Positions 39,368 through 50,500 of a stretch of DNA of 64,000 nucleotides are shown one piece after another. The translations under genes and the position numbers were made by a program. The notes beneath the pieces are model-generated. The model worked only from the letters and a program-made list of their open reading frames with translations. It was not told the origin of the DNA and did not search any database. Source of the stretch: Bursaphelenchus xylophilus (Eukaryota; Nematoda; Chromadorea; Rhabditida; Aphelenchoididae); the NCBI GenBank assembly GCA_904066235.2, contig CAJFCV020000006.1:310001-374000 (forward strand). Direction: 5' to 3'. Each line of letters opens with the position of its first letter. The stretch's first letter is position 1.

Positions 39368-39721
39368 ATGACTCCAAGACCCTTCAAGAGAAAGCCCGAA
39401 CTTACAGCGGAACCAACAGCGGAGTACCACAGGCCACCAACTGTCATCAACTTCGAAGAGAGCCTTTCGGAGGAAGATAAATCAGTCATACGACGGATTC
39501 GTCCCGCAACGTTGTTGCGCAAATTTCGGTTTGGGAGAAGAGCCGAGGAACCGGACGAGTCCGAATCGACCTCGGGAACTTTTGTTACCGCGCGGTCAAC
39601 ACAACCGCATCCACCTAGACCTGCAAGGACCTTTGCCTGTCACAATGGCGGGAAATCGTTACCTAATGGTTTTGTCGGATCCATTGTCGAAGTGGATTTC
39701 CGCATTCCCCATCCCGGATAA
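39368..39721 (+). pseudogene. Open frame overlapping the integrase start, possible polyprotein remnant
   Basis: 117 codons from ATG. The first half (to about 39595) is a charged stretch rich in Arg, Glu and Pro with the run NFEESLSEEDKSVIRRIRP. The second half overlaps the integrase core in another frame and is surely a shadow there. The first part might be a leftover of gag or of the spacer upstream of integrase, separated from it by a one-base frame change. No zinc-finger pattern of the integrase N-terminus (HHCC) or other motif is visible, so identity is unknown. Confidence 0.25.
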
Positions 39722-40664
39722 GTCCGCCAAAACAATTGCAAATACCTTTCTCAAAAATTTTGTAGCGGTTTATGGTATCCCACTGCGGCTGGTAACCGAC
39801 AATGGGACGGAATTCGCTAACGATATATTTCAGCAAATGGCATGCCAGCTGGGAATGGAGCATACCTTCATCACGCCGTACCACCCGCAATCAAATGGAC
39901 AAGTAGAGAGAACTAATGCAATTTTAGCCAATATGATGGCGCATTACACGCAACACAGCGGAACTAACTGGTACGAGATTGCGCAACTCACATGCTACGC
40001 CTACAATACCAGCATAAACCCCATCACGAAGATGTCACCATATGAGATTTTGTACGGGCGACGACCACGGTTACCCGTGGACACGGAGATTGCCCGGCGA
40101 CTACCTTCATTGTTGTCGGAACTTGGACTTGAGACGGAAAAAATCGCATTGAGTATGGAAAAAGCATGGAGACAAGCAGCAGAATTGCTCGATGAAGAAA
40201 AGGAAAGATGGAAAAGTAAGTCAAACAATAATACTCTCGTTTCAGAATTCCATAAAGGCGACATGGTACTACGAAGATTGGAAAATACAAAGACAGCGAG
40301 GCCCCATAAATTCACGCCAAAATTTGTCGGGCCGTACAGTATCCTGGAAGTACGACCACCCAATGCTGTCATCCAAGCACTGCCACAGGGACCCAAAATG
40401 CGCATCCATATGACAAAACTGAAGCGTTACTTTGAGGACCAACCCAAACCCATCCCCAACCTCACCAACCCAGCGCCAAGTCGAAAAGAAGAGAGAAAGG
40501 GAGAAAGGGATATAATCCGAAGCGACCCGAGCCAGCTGACCAAATTAATCCGACCGACACAGAGACGGCCAACCAAGAATCGATCAAAAGCGCCGACAGA
40601 AGGCCCGCGGCGCTCAACGCGCCTCGCAGCTCAAAATTCGCGGGACGCAAATTCAACTGAATAG
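39531..40664 (+). CDS. Ty3/gypsy integrase, 5'-truncated pol fragment
   Basis: Integrase joins the element's DNA ends to the target. Counting from the TTG at 39531, the catalytic residues are D30 (in IHLDLQGPLP), D90 (in VTDNGTEF) and E126 (in HPQSNGQVERTN). The spacing is 59 and 35 residues, so the D,D-35-E core is complete. A GPY/F module follows (KFVGPYSILEV, GPY at 267-269) with IHMTKLKRYF at 292-301, then a basic tail to residue 377. The HHCC zinc domain that normally precedes the core is missing, and reverse transcriptase and RNase H are absent upstream. The frame is open back to 39372 but has no conserved-looking sequence before about 39600 and no ATG start before the core. It would be translated only as part of a polyprotein or after splicing. 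I regard it as a decayed or rearranged pol 3' end with an intact catalytic core, not a complete gene. Confidence 0.85.
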   Translation: MGEEPRNRTSPNRPRELLLPRGQHNRIHLDLQGPLPVTMAGNRYLMVLSDPLSKWISAFPIPDKSAKTIANTFLKNFVAVYGIPLRLVTDNGTEFANDIFQQMACQLGMEHTFITPYHPQSNGQVERTNAILANMMAHYTQHSGTNWYEIAQLTCYAYNTSINPITKMSPYEILYGRRPRLPVDTEIARRLPSLLSELGLETEKIALSMEKAWRQAAELLDEEKERWKSKSNNNTLVSEFHKGDMVLRRLENTKTARPHKFTPKFVGPYSILEVRPPNAVIQALPQGPKMRIHMTKLKRYFEDQPKPIPNLTNPAPSRKEERKGERDIIRSDPSQLTKLIRPTQRRPTKNRSKAPTEGPRRSTRLAAQNSRDANSTE

Positions 40665-41200
40665 AGGGAGAGGATATCAACCTGTCATCATAAAACAAAA
40701 GCATTTTTCTCGAGTAGTCATTTTTCTTGTTTTAAACCGGATTTAATTCTCGTTGTAATTTTCTAATCATTTCAGTCTTTACCATGGGGATACAACTGTT
40801 TTCAACACAAGGTCTTGGCTTGTAACCGGAGAATGAGATCAGGAATCAGAGCTCCCACACTCCAGGATCGTCCAAGTGCAAAACGTTGGAAAGCACGACG
40901 TAGAGTGAGCTTGCGAGCACGGAAGAAGCCACTGAAAAGTCCTGAAATCGTCATTCGCGTATCAAGAACAAGGAACCCTTGGTGAGAGAAAACACGCGTA
41001 TTCCTACGGGAATTTCGAAAACTTTCTTTAACTTCATTTTTTTCTGGAACTTTCCATAACGTTACTTTCATTTTTCAGTATTGTTTAAAGTTTATGTTAT
41101 ACATGTAGATAGACAATATCTAATGAAATTTAAAGTTTAAGTAGGATATGTTTAATCTGTTGTAAGATATTTGTCTTGAGTGCGGAGCACTCAAACTCCT
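40665..41200. other. 3' internal region between integrase and polypurine tract
   Basis: About 540 bp. It contains an acceptor-like CATTTCAG ending at 40775, a basic open frame directly after it (40776-40985) and another TTTTTCAG at about 41072-41079. The remainder is AT-rich without a gene. It could be 3' untranslated sequence, or what is left of a third reading frame. Confidence 0.5.
40776..40985 (+). CDS. Small basic open frame after a splice-acceptor-like site
   Basis: Open for 69 codons from the base after CATTTCAG to TGA. An internal ATG at 40833 would give 50 residues, very rich in Arg and Lys (for example AKRWKARRRVSLRARKK). No family is recognised. Its position after integrase and behind an acceptor would suit an accessory frame expressed from a spliced RNA using the LTR donor at 36720, but length and lack of homology make chance likely. 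Confidence 0.2.
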   Translation, partial: SLPWGYNCFQHKVLACNRRMRSGIRAPTLQDRPSAKRWKARRRVSLRARKKPLKSPEIVIRVSRTRNPW

Positions 41201-41212
41201 AGGGGGGAAGGA
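41201..41212 (+). promoter_or_regulatory. Polypurine tract
   Basis: AGGGGGGAAGGA is an unbroken purine run directly adjoining the 3' LTR, the standard place for plus-strand priming during reverse transcription. Confidence 0.85.
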
Positions 41213-41569
41213 TGTTACGGCGTGCGACCGCCGTGCGTCCGACCCCGCCCCTTTTCCCTCTCTCAATATTTAAGTCTGACCCCGTTCCAAAAAGAACGGG
41301 GGGGGGGGGGGGGGAAGAAGGGGAACGTACTTTGAAAGGGGACTTTAGTCTATTTGTATACGGTAGCTTTTAAATAAACATAATTGTTGTAATTGATTGG
41401 AAGATTGTAAGTGTAGTTCGAGTATAAGAATAGACCCCGTTAACTTGAGTATCCGCTGATGTCACCCTGGATGGGCTAAGAGGAGAACTCGGGGAAGACT
41501 GAAGACGCTCTCCCCGGTGCAGGTGAGTACAAGAGTCGTACCTTTCAGAGGGGTATCCGACTTATAACA
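41213..41569 (+). repeat. 3' LTR
   Basis: 357 bp, same ends as the 5' LTR. The 7-bp length difference lies entirely in the G-tract (17 Gs at 41298-41314, against ten purines interrupted by an A in the 5' copy). The only other difference I find is one substitution (41417). It carries its own TATA-like motif, AATAAA (41373-41378) and splice donor (41520-41528). Confidence 0.95.
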
Positions 41570-41573
41570 TTAG
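41570..41573. repeat. Target site duplication TTAG, right copy
   Basis: TTAG follows the LTR's terminal TAACA and continues as TTAGCGATGTCGG, restoring the satellite exactly where it was cut. Confidence 0.92.
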
Positions 41574-44500
41574 CGATGTCGGAGTGAAGGGACGTGGCAT
41601 ACACCGTTCGAACCATAATCGAATGAAATTTCAGAATGCGGAGTTTCAGCTTCTTTGGAGTCAAATTACGCCGGTAGCGAGCGGAAAACTTTGATATTGT
41701 ACTAGAAAAGTGTTTAGAAAAAAAGTGAATTAGCGATGTCGGAGTGAAGGGACGTGGCATACACCGTTCGAACCATAATCGAATGAAATTTCAGAATGCG
41801 GAGTTTCAGCTACTTTGGAGTCAAATTACGCCGGTAGCGAGCGAAAAACTTTGATATTGTACTAGAAAAGTGTTTAGAAAAAAGTGAATTAGCGATGTCG
41901 GAGTGAAGGGACGTGGCATACACCGTTCGAACCATAATCGAATGAAATTTCAGAATGCGGAGTTTCAGCTTCTTTGGAGTAAAATTACGCCGGTAGCGAG
42001 CGAAAAACTTTGATATTGTACTAGAAAAGTGTTTAGAAAAAAAGTGAATTAGCGATGTCGGAGTGAAGGGACGTGGCATACACCGTTCGAACCATAATCG
42101 AATGAGATTTCAGAATGCGGAGTTTCAGCTTTTTTGGAGTCAAATTACGCCGGTAGCGAGCGAAAAACTTTGATATTATACTAGAAAAGTGTTTAGAAAA
42201 AAAGTGAATTAGCGATGTCGGAGTGAAGGGACGTGGCATACACCGTTCGAACCATAATCGAATGAAATTTCAGAATGCGGAGTTTCAGCTTCTTTGGAGT
42301 CAAATTACGCCGGTAGCGAGCGGAAAACTTTGATATTGTACTAGAAAAGTGTTTAGAAAAAAAGTGAATTAGCGATGTCGGAGTGAAGGGACGTGGCATA
42401 CACCGTTCGAACCATAATCGAATGAAATTTCAGAATGCGGAGTTTCAGCTTTTTTGGAGTCAAATTACGCCGGTAGCGAGCGGAAAACTTTGATATTGTA
42501 CTAGAAAAGTGTTTAGAAAAAAGTGAATTAGCGATGTCGGAGTGAAGGGACGTGGCATACACCGTTCGAACCATAATCGAATGAAATTTCAGAATGCGGA
42601 GTTTCAGCTTTTTTGGAGTCAAATTACGCCGGTAGCGAGCGGAAAACTTTGATATTGTACTAGAAAAGTGTTTAGAAAAAAAGTGAATTAGCGATGTCGG
42701 AGTGAAGGGACGTGGCATACACCGTTCGAACCATAATCGAATGAAATTTCAGAATGCGGAGTTTCAGCTTTTTTGGAGTCAAATTACGCCGGTAGCGAGC
42801 GGAAAACTTTGATATTGTACTAGAAAAGTGTTTAGAAAAAAAGTGAATTAGCGATGTCGGAGTGAAGGGACGTGGCATACACCGTTCGAACCATAATCGA
42901 ATGAAATTTCAGAATGCGGAGTTTCAGCTTTTTTGGAGTCAAATTACGCCGGTAGCGAGCGGAAAACTTTGATATTGTACTAGAAAAGTGTTTAGAAAAA
43001 AAGTGAATTAGCGATGTCGGAGTGAAGGGACGTGGCATACACCGTTCGAACCATAATCGAATGAAATTTCAGAATGCGGAGTTTCAGCTTTTTTGGAGTC
43101 AAATTACGCCGGTAGCGAGCGGAAAACTTTGATATTGTACTAGAAAAGTGTTTAGAAAAAAAGTGAATTAGTGATGTCGGAGTGAAGGGACGTGGCATAC
43201 ACCGTTCGAACCATAATCGAATGAAATTTCAGAATGCGGAGTTTCAGCTTCTTTGGAGTCAAATTACGCCGGTAGCGAGCGGAAAACTTTGATATTGTAC
43301 TAGAAAAGTGTTTAGAAAAAAGTGAATTAGTGATGTCGGAGTGAAGGGACGTGGCATACACCGTTCGAACCATAATCGAATGAAATTTCAGAATGCGGAG
43401 TTTCAGCTTTTTTGGAGTCAAATTACGCCGGTAGCGAGCGAAAAACTTTGATATTGTACTAGAAAAGTGTTTAGAAAAAAAGTGAATTAGTGATGTCGGA
43501 GTGAAGGGACGTGGCATACACCGTTCGAACCATAATCGAATGAAATTTCAGAATGCGGAGTTTCAGCTTCTTTGGAGTAAAATTACGCCGGTAGCGAGCG
43601 AAAAACTTTGATATTGTACTAGAAAAGTGTTTAGAAAAAAAGTGAATTAGCGATGTCGGAGTGAAGGGACGTGGCATACACCGTTCGAACCATAATCGAA
43701 TGAGATTTCAGAATGCGGAGTTTCAGCTTTTTTGGAGTCAAATTACGCCGGTAGCGAGCGAAAAACTTTGATATTATACTAGAAAAGTGTTTAGAAAAAA
43801 AGTGAATTAGCGATGTCGGAGTGAAGGGACGTGGCATACACCGTTCGAACCATAATCGAATGAAATTTCAGAATGCGGAGTTTCAGCTTTTTTGGAGTCA
43901 AATTACGCCGGTAGCGAGCGGAAAACTTTGATATTGTACTAGAAAAGTGTTTAGAAAAAAAGTGAATTAGCGATGTCGGAGTGAAGGGACGTGGCATACA
44001 CCGTTCGAACCATAATCGAATGAAATTTCAGAATGCGGAGTTTCAGCTTTTTTGGAGTCAAATTACGCCGGTAGCGAGCGAAAAACTTTGATATTGTACT
44101 AGAAAAGTGTTTAGAAAAAAGTGAATTAGTGATGTCGGAGTGAAGGGACGTGGCATACACCGTTCGAACCATAATCGAATGAAATTTCAGAATGCGGAGT
44201 TTCAGCTTTTTTGGAGTCAAATTACGCCGGTAGCGAGCGGAAAACTTTGATATTGTACTAGAAAAGTGTTTAGAAAAAAAGTGAATTAGCGATGTCGGAG
44301 TGAAGGGACGTGGCATACACCGTTCGAACCATAATCGAATGAAATTTCAGAATGCGGAGTTTCAGCTTTTTTGGAGTCAAATTACGCCGGTAGCGAGCGA
44401 AAAACTTTGATATTGTACTAGAAAAGTGTTTAGAAAAAAAGTGAATTAGCGATGTCGGAGTGAAGGGACGTGGCATACACCGTTCGAACCATAATCGAAT

Positions 44501-47500
44501 GAAATTTCAGAATGCGGAGTTTCAGCTTTTTTGGAGTCAAATTACGCCGGTAGCGAGCGGAAAACTTTGATATTGTACTAGAAAAGTGTTTAGAAAAAAG
44601 TGAATTAGCGATGTCGGAGTGAAGGGACGTGGCATACACCGTTCGAACCATAATCGAATGAAATTTCAGAATGCGGAGTTTCAGCTTTTTTGGAGTCAAA
44701 TTACGCCGGTAGCGAGCGAAAAACTTTGATATTGTACTAGAAAAGTGTTTAGAAAAAAAGTGAATTAGCGATGTCGGAGTGAAGGGACGTGGCATACACC
44801 GTTCGAACCATAATCGAATGAAATTTCAGAATGCGGAGTTTCAGCTACTTTGGAGTCAAATTACGCCGGTAGTGAGCGAAAAACTTTGATATTATACTAG
44901 AAAAGTGTTTAGAAAAAAGTGAATTAGCGATGTCGGAGTGAAGGGACGTGGCATGCACCGTTCGAACCATAATCGAATGAAATTTCAGAATGCGGAGTTT
45001 CAGCTTTTTTGGAGTCAAATTACGCCGGTAGCGAGCGAAAAACTTTGATATTGTACTAGACAAGTGTTTAGAAAAAAGTGAATTAGCGATGTCGGAGTGA
45101 AGGGACGTGGCATACACCGTTCGAACCATAATCGAATGAAATTTCAGAATGCGGAGTTTCAGCTTTTTTGGAGTCAAATTACGCCGGTAGCGAGCGAAAA
45201 ACTTTGATATTGTACTAGAAAAGTGTTTAGAAAAAAGTGAATTAGTGATGTCGGAGTGAAGGGACGTGGCATACACCGTTCGAACCATAATCGAATGAAA
45301 TTTCAGAATGCGGAGTTTCAGCTTTTTTGGAGTCAAATTACGCCGGTAGCGAGCGGAAAACTTTGATATTGTACTAGAAAAGTGTTTAGAAAAAAAGTGA
45401 ATTAGCGATGTCGGAGTGAAGGGACGTGGCATACACCGTTCGAACCATAATCGAATGAAATTTCAGAATGCGGAGTTTCAGCTTTTTTGGAGTCAAATTA
45501 CGCCGGTAGCGAGCGAAAAACTTTGATATTGTACTAGAAAAGTGTTTAGAAAAAAGTGAATTAGTGATGTCGGAGTGAAGGGACGTGGCATACACCGTTC
45601 GAACCATAATCGAATGAAATTTCAGAATGCGGAGTTTCAGCTTTTTTGGAGTCAAATTACGCCGGTAGCGAGCGAAAAACTTTGATATTGTACTAGAAAA
45701 GTGTTTAGAAAAAAAGTGAATTAGTGATGTCGGAGTGAAGGGACGTGGCATACACCGTTCGAACCATAATCGAATGAAATTTCAGAATGCGGAGTTTCAG
45801 CTTCTTTGGAGTAAAATTACGCAGGTAGCGAGCGAAAAACTTTGATATTGTACTAGAAAAGTGTTTAGAAAAAAAGTGAATTAGCGATGTCGGAGTGAAG
45901 GGACGTGGCATACACCGTTCGAACCATAATCGAATGAGATTTCAGAATGCGGAGTTTCAGCTTTTTCGGAGTCAAATTACGCCGGTAGCGAGCGAAAAAC
46001 TTTGATATTATACTAGAAAAGTGTTTAGAAAAAAAGTGAATTAGCGATGTCGGAGTGAAGGGACGTGGCATACACCGTTCGAACCATAATCGAATGAAAT
46101 TTCAGAATGCGGAGTTTCAGCTTCTTTGGAGTCAAATTACGCCGGTAGCGAGCGGAAAACTTTGATATTGTACTAGAAAAGTGTTTAGAAAAAAGTGAAT
46201 TAGCGATGTCGGAGTGAAGGGACGTGGCATACACCGTTCGAACCATAATCGAATGAAATTTCAGAATGCGGAGTTTCAGCTACTTTGGAGTCAAATTACG
46301 CCGGTAGCGAGCGAAAAACTTTGATATTGTACTAGAAAAGTGTTTAGAAAAAAGTGAATTAGTGATGTCGGAGTGAAGGGACGTGGCATACACCGTTCGA
46401 ACCATAATCGAATGAAATTTCAGAATGCGGAGTTTCAGCTTTTTTGGAGTCAAATTACGCCGGTAGCGAGCGGAAAACTTTGATATTGTACTAGAAAAGT
46501 GTTTAGAAAAAAAGTGAATTAGCGATGTCGGAGTGAAGGGACGTGGCATACACCGTTCGAACCATAATCGAATGAAATTTCAGAATGCGGAGTTTCAGCT
46601 TTTTTGGAGTCAAATTACGCCGGTAGCGAGCGAAAAACTTTGATATTGTACTAGAAAAGTGTTTAGAAAAAAAGTGAATTAGTGATGTCGGAGTGAAGGG
46701 ACGTGGCATACACCGTTCGAACCATAATCGAATGAAATTTCAGAATGCGGAGTTTCAGCTTTTTTGGAGTCAAATTACGCCGGTAGCGAGCGAAAAACTT
46801 TGATATTGTACTAGAAAAGTGTTTAGAAAAAAAGTGAATTAGCGATGTCGGAGTGAAGGGACGTGGCATACACCGTTCGAACCATAATCGAATGAAATTT
46901 CAGAATGCGGAGTTTCAGCTTTTTTGGAGTCAAATTACGCCGGTAGCGAGCGGAAAACTTTGATATTGTACTAGAAAAGTGTTTAGAAAAAAGTGAATTA
47001 GCGATGTCGGAGTGAAGGGACGTGGCATACACCGTTCGAACCATAATCGAATGAAATTTCAGAATGCGGAGTTTCAGCTTTTTTGGAGTCAAATTACGCC
47101 GGTAGCGAGCGAAAAACTTTGATATTGTACTAGAAAAGTGTTTAGAAAAAAAGTGAATTAGTGATGTCGGAGTGAAGGGACGTGGCATACACTGTTCGAA
47201 CCATAATCGAATGAAATTTCAGAATGCGGAGTTTCAGCTTTTTTGGAGTCAAATTACGCCGGTAGCGAGCGGAAAACTTTGATATTGTACTAGAAAAGTG
47301 TTTAGAAAAAAGTGAATTAGCGATGTCGGAGTGAAGGGACGTGGCATACACCGTTCGAACCATAATCGAATGAAATTTCAGAATGCGGAGTTTCAGCTTT
47401 TTTGGAGTCAAATTACGCCGGTAGCGAGCGAAAAACTTTGATATTGTACTAGAAAAGTGTTTAGAAAAAAGTGAATTAGCGATGTCGGAGTGAAGGGACG

Positions 47501-50500
47501 TGGCATACACCGTTCGAACCATAATCGAATGAAATTTCAGAATGCGGAGTTTCAGCTTTTTTGGAGTCAAATTACGCCGGTAGCGAGCGGAAAACTTTGA
47601 TATTGTACTAGAAAAGTGTTTAGAAAAAAAGTGAATTAGCGATGTCGGAGTGAAGGGACGTGGCATACACCGTTCGAACCATAATCGAATGAAATTTCAG
47701 AATGCGGAGTTTCAGCTTTTTTGGAGTCAAATTACGCCGGTAGCGAGCGAAAAACTTTGATATTGTACTAGAAAAGTGTTTAGAAAAAAAGTGAATTAGT
47801 GATGTCGGAGTGAAGGGACGTGGCATACACCGTTCGAACCATAATCGAATGAAATTTCAGAATGCGGAGTTTCAGCTTTTTTGGAGTCAAATTACGCCGG
47901 TAGCGAGCGAAAAACTTTGATATTGTACTAGAAAAGTGTTTAGAAAAAAGTGAATTAGCGATGTCGGAGTGAAGGGACGTGGCATACACCGTTCGAACCA
48001 TAATCGAATGAAATTTCAGAATGCGGAGTTTCAGCTACTTTGGAGTCAAATTACGCCGGTAGTGAGCGAAAAACTTTGATATTATACTAGAAAAGTGTTT
48101 AGAAAAAAAGTGAATTAGCGATGTCGGAGTGAAGGGACGTGGCATGCACCGTTCGAACCATAATCGAATGAAATTTCAGAATGCGGAGTTTCAGCTTTTT
48201 TGGAGTCAAATTACGCCGGTAGCGAGCGAAAAACTTTGATATTATACTAGAAAAGTGTTTAGAAAAAAGTGAATTAGCGATGTCGGAGTGAAGGGACGTG
48301 GCATACACCGTTCGAACCATAATCGAATGAGATTTCAGAATGCGGAGTTTCAGCTTTTTTGGAGTCAAATTACGCCGGTAGCGAGCGAAAAACTTTGATA
48401 TTATACTAGAAAAGTGTTTAGAAAAAAGTGAATTAGCGATGTCGGAGTGAAGGGACGTGGCATACACCGTTCGAACCATAATCGAATGAAATTTCAGAAT
48501 GCGGAGTTTCAGCTTCTTTGGAGTCAAGTTACGCCGGTAGCGAGCGGAAAACTTTGATATTGTACTAGAAAAGTGTTTAGAAAAAAGTGAATTAGCGATG
48601 TCGGAGTGAAGGGACGTGGCATACACCGTTCGAACCATAATCGAATGAAATTTCAGAATGCGGAGTTTCAGCTTTTTTGGAGTCAAATTACGCCGGTAGC
48701 GAGCGAAAAACTTTGATATTGTACTAGAAAAGTGTTTAGAAAAAAGTGAATTAGTGATGTCGGAGTGAAGGGACGTGGCATACACCGTTCGAACCATAAT
48801 CGAATGAAATTTCAGAATGCGGAGTTTCAGCTTTTTTGGAGTCAAATTACGCCGGTAGCGAGCGAAAAACTTTGATATTGTACTAGAAAAGTGTTTAGAA
48901 AAAAAGTGAATTAGCGATGTCGGAGTGAAGGGACGTGGCATACACCGTTCGAACCATAATCGAATGAAATTTCAGAATGCGGAGTTTCAGCTACTTTGGA
49001 GTCAAATTACGCCGGTAGTGAGCGAAAAACTTTGATATTATACTAGAAAAGTGTTTAGAAAAAAGTGAATTAGCGATGTCGGAGTGAAGGGACGTGGCAT
49101 GCACCGTTCGAACCATAATCGAATGAAATTTCAGAATGCGGAGTTTCAGCTTTTTTGGAGTCAAATTACGCCGGTAGCGAGCGAAAAACTTTGATATTAT
49201 ACTAGAAAAGTGTTTAGAAAAAAGTGAATTAGCGATGTCGGAGTGAAGGGACGTGGCATACACCGTTCGAACCATAATCGAATGAGATTTCAGAATGCGG
49301 AGTTTCAGCTTTTTTGGAGTCAAATTACGCCGGTAGCGAGCGAAAAACTTTGATATTATACTAGAAAAGTGTTTAGAAAAAAGTGAATTAGCGATGTCGG
49401 AGTGAAGGGACGTGGCATACACCGTTCGAACCATAATCGAATGAAATTTCAGAATGCGGAGTTTCAGCTTTTTTGGAGTCAAATTACGCCGGTAGCGAGC
49501 GAAAAACTTTGATATTGTACTAGAAAAGTGTTTAGAAAAAAAGTGAATTAGCGATGTCGGAGTGAAGGGACGTGGCATACACCGTTCGAACCATAATCGA
49601 ATGAAATTTCAGAATGCGGAGTTTCAGCTTTTTTGGAGTCAAATTACGCCGGTAGCGAGCGGAAAACTTTGATATTGTACTAGAAAAGTGTTTAGAAAAA
49701 AGTGAATTAGCGATGTCGGAGTGAAGGGACGTGGCATACACCGTTCGAACCATAATCGAATGAAATTTCAGAATGCGGAGTTTCAGCTTTTTTGGAGTCA
49801 AATTACGCCGGTAGCGAGCGAAAAACTTTGATATTGTACTAGAAAAGTGTTTAGAAAAAAGTGAATTAGTGATGTCGGAGTGAAGGGACGTGGCATACAC
49901 TGTTCGAACCATAATCGAATGAAATTTCAGAATGCGGAGTTTCAGCTTTTTTGGAGTCAAATTACGCCGGTAGCGAGCGGAAAACTTTGATATTGTACTA
50001 GAAAAGTGTTTAGAAAAAAAGTGAATTAGCGATGTCGGAGTGAAGGGACGTGGCATACACCGTTCGAACCATAATCGAATGAAATTTCAGAATGCGGAGT
50101 TTCAGCTTTTTTGGAGTCAAATTACGCCGGTAGCGAGCGAAAAACTTTGATATTGTACTAGAAAAGTGTTTAGAAAAAAAGTGAATTAGCGATGTCGGAG
50201 TGAAGGGACGTGGCATACACCGTTCGAACCATAATCGAATGAAATTTCAGAATGCGGAGTTTCAGCTTTTTTGGAGTCAAATTACGCCGGTAGCGAGCGG
50301 AAAACTTTGATATTGTACTAGAAAAGTGTTTAGAAAAAAAGTGAATTAGCGATGTCGGAGTGAAGGGACGTGGCATACACCGTTCGAACCATAATCGAAT
50401 GAAATTTCAGAATGCGGAGTTTCAGCTTTTTTGGAGTCAAATTACGCCGGTAGCGAGCGAAAAACTTTGATATTGTACTAGAAAAGTGTTTAGAAAAAAG

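Larger units (their letters stand above)
36419..41569 (+). mobile_element. Ty3/gypsy-type LTR retrotransposon, non-autonomous, carrying an antisense gene
   Basis: A 5,151-bp element bounded by two near-identical LTRs (350 and 357 bp) that begin TGTTA and end TAACA, and flanked by the 4-bp duplication TTAG. The 4,444-bp interior holds a tRNA-Gln-type primer site two bases after the 5' LTR, a polypurine tract directly before the 3' LTR and an integrase frame at the 3' end. I see no gag zinc knuckle, protease, reverse transcriptase or RNase H in any frame, so the element would need proteins from a relative to move. The space where these would lie (about 37.0-39.4 kb) instead contains an intron-bearing gene on the opposite strand. 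The duplication and LTR similarity argue that the whole unit, passenger included, integrated together and recently. Integrase type and domain layout support Ty3/gypsy rather than Copia or BEL. Confidence 0.93.

Noticed and set aside
40001..40405. Minus-strand 134-residue frame under integrase
   Set aside because: Shadow of the integrase coding sequence; the plus frame has the catalytic motifs.
40802..41071. Minus-strand 89-residue frame
   Set aside because: No recognisable motif; overlaps the basic plus-strand frame and 3' region without supporting signals.
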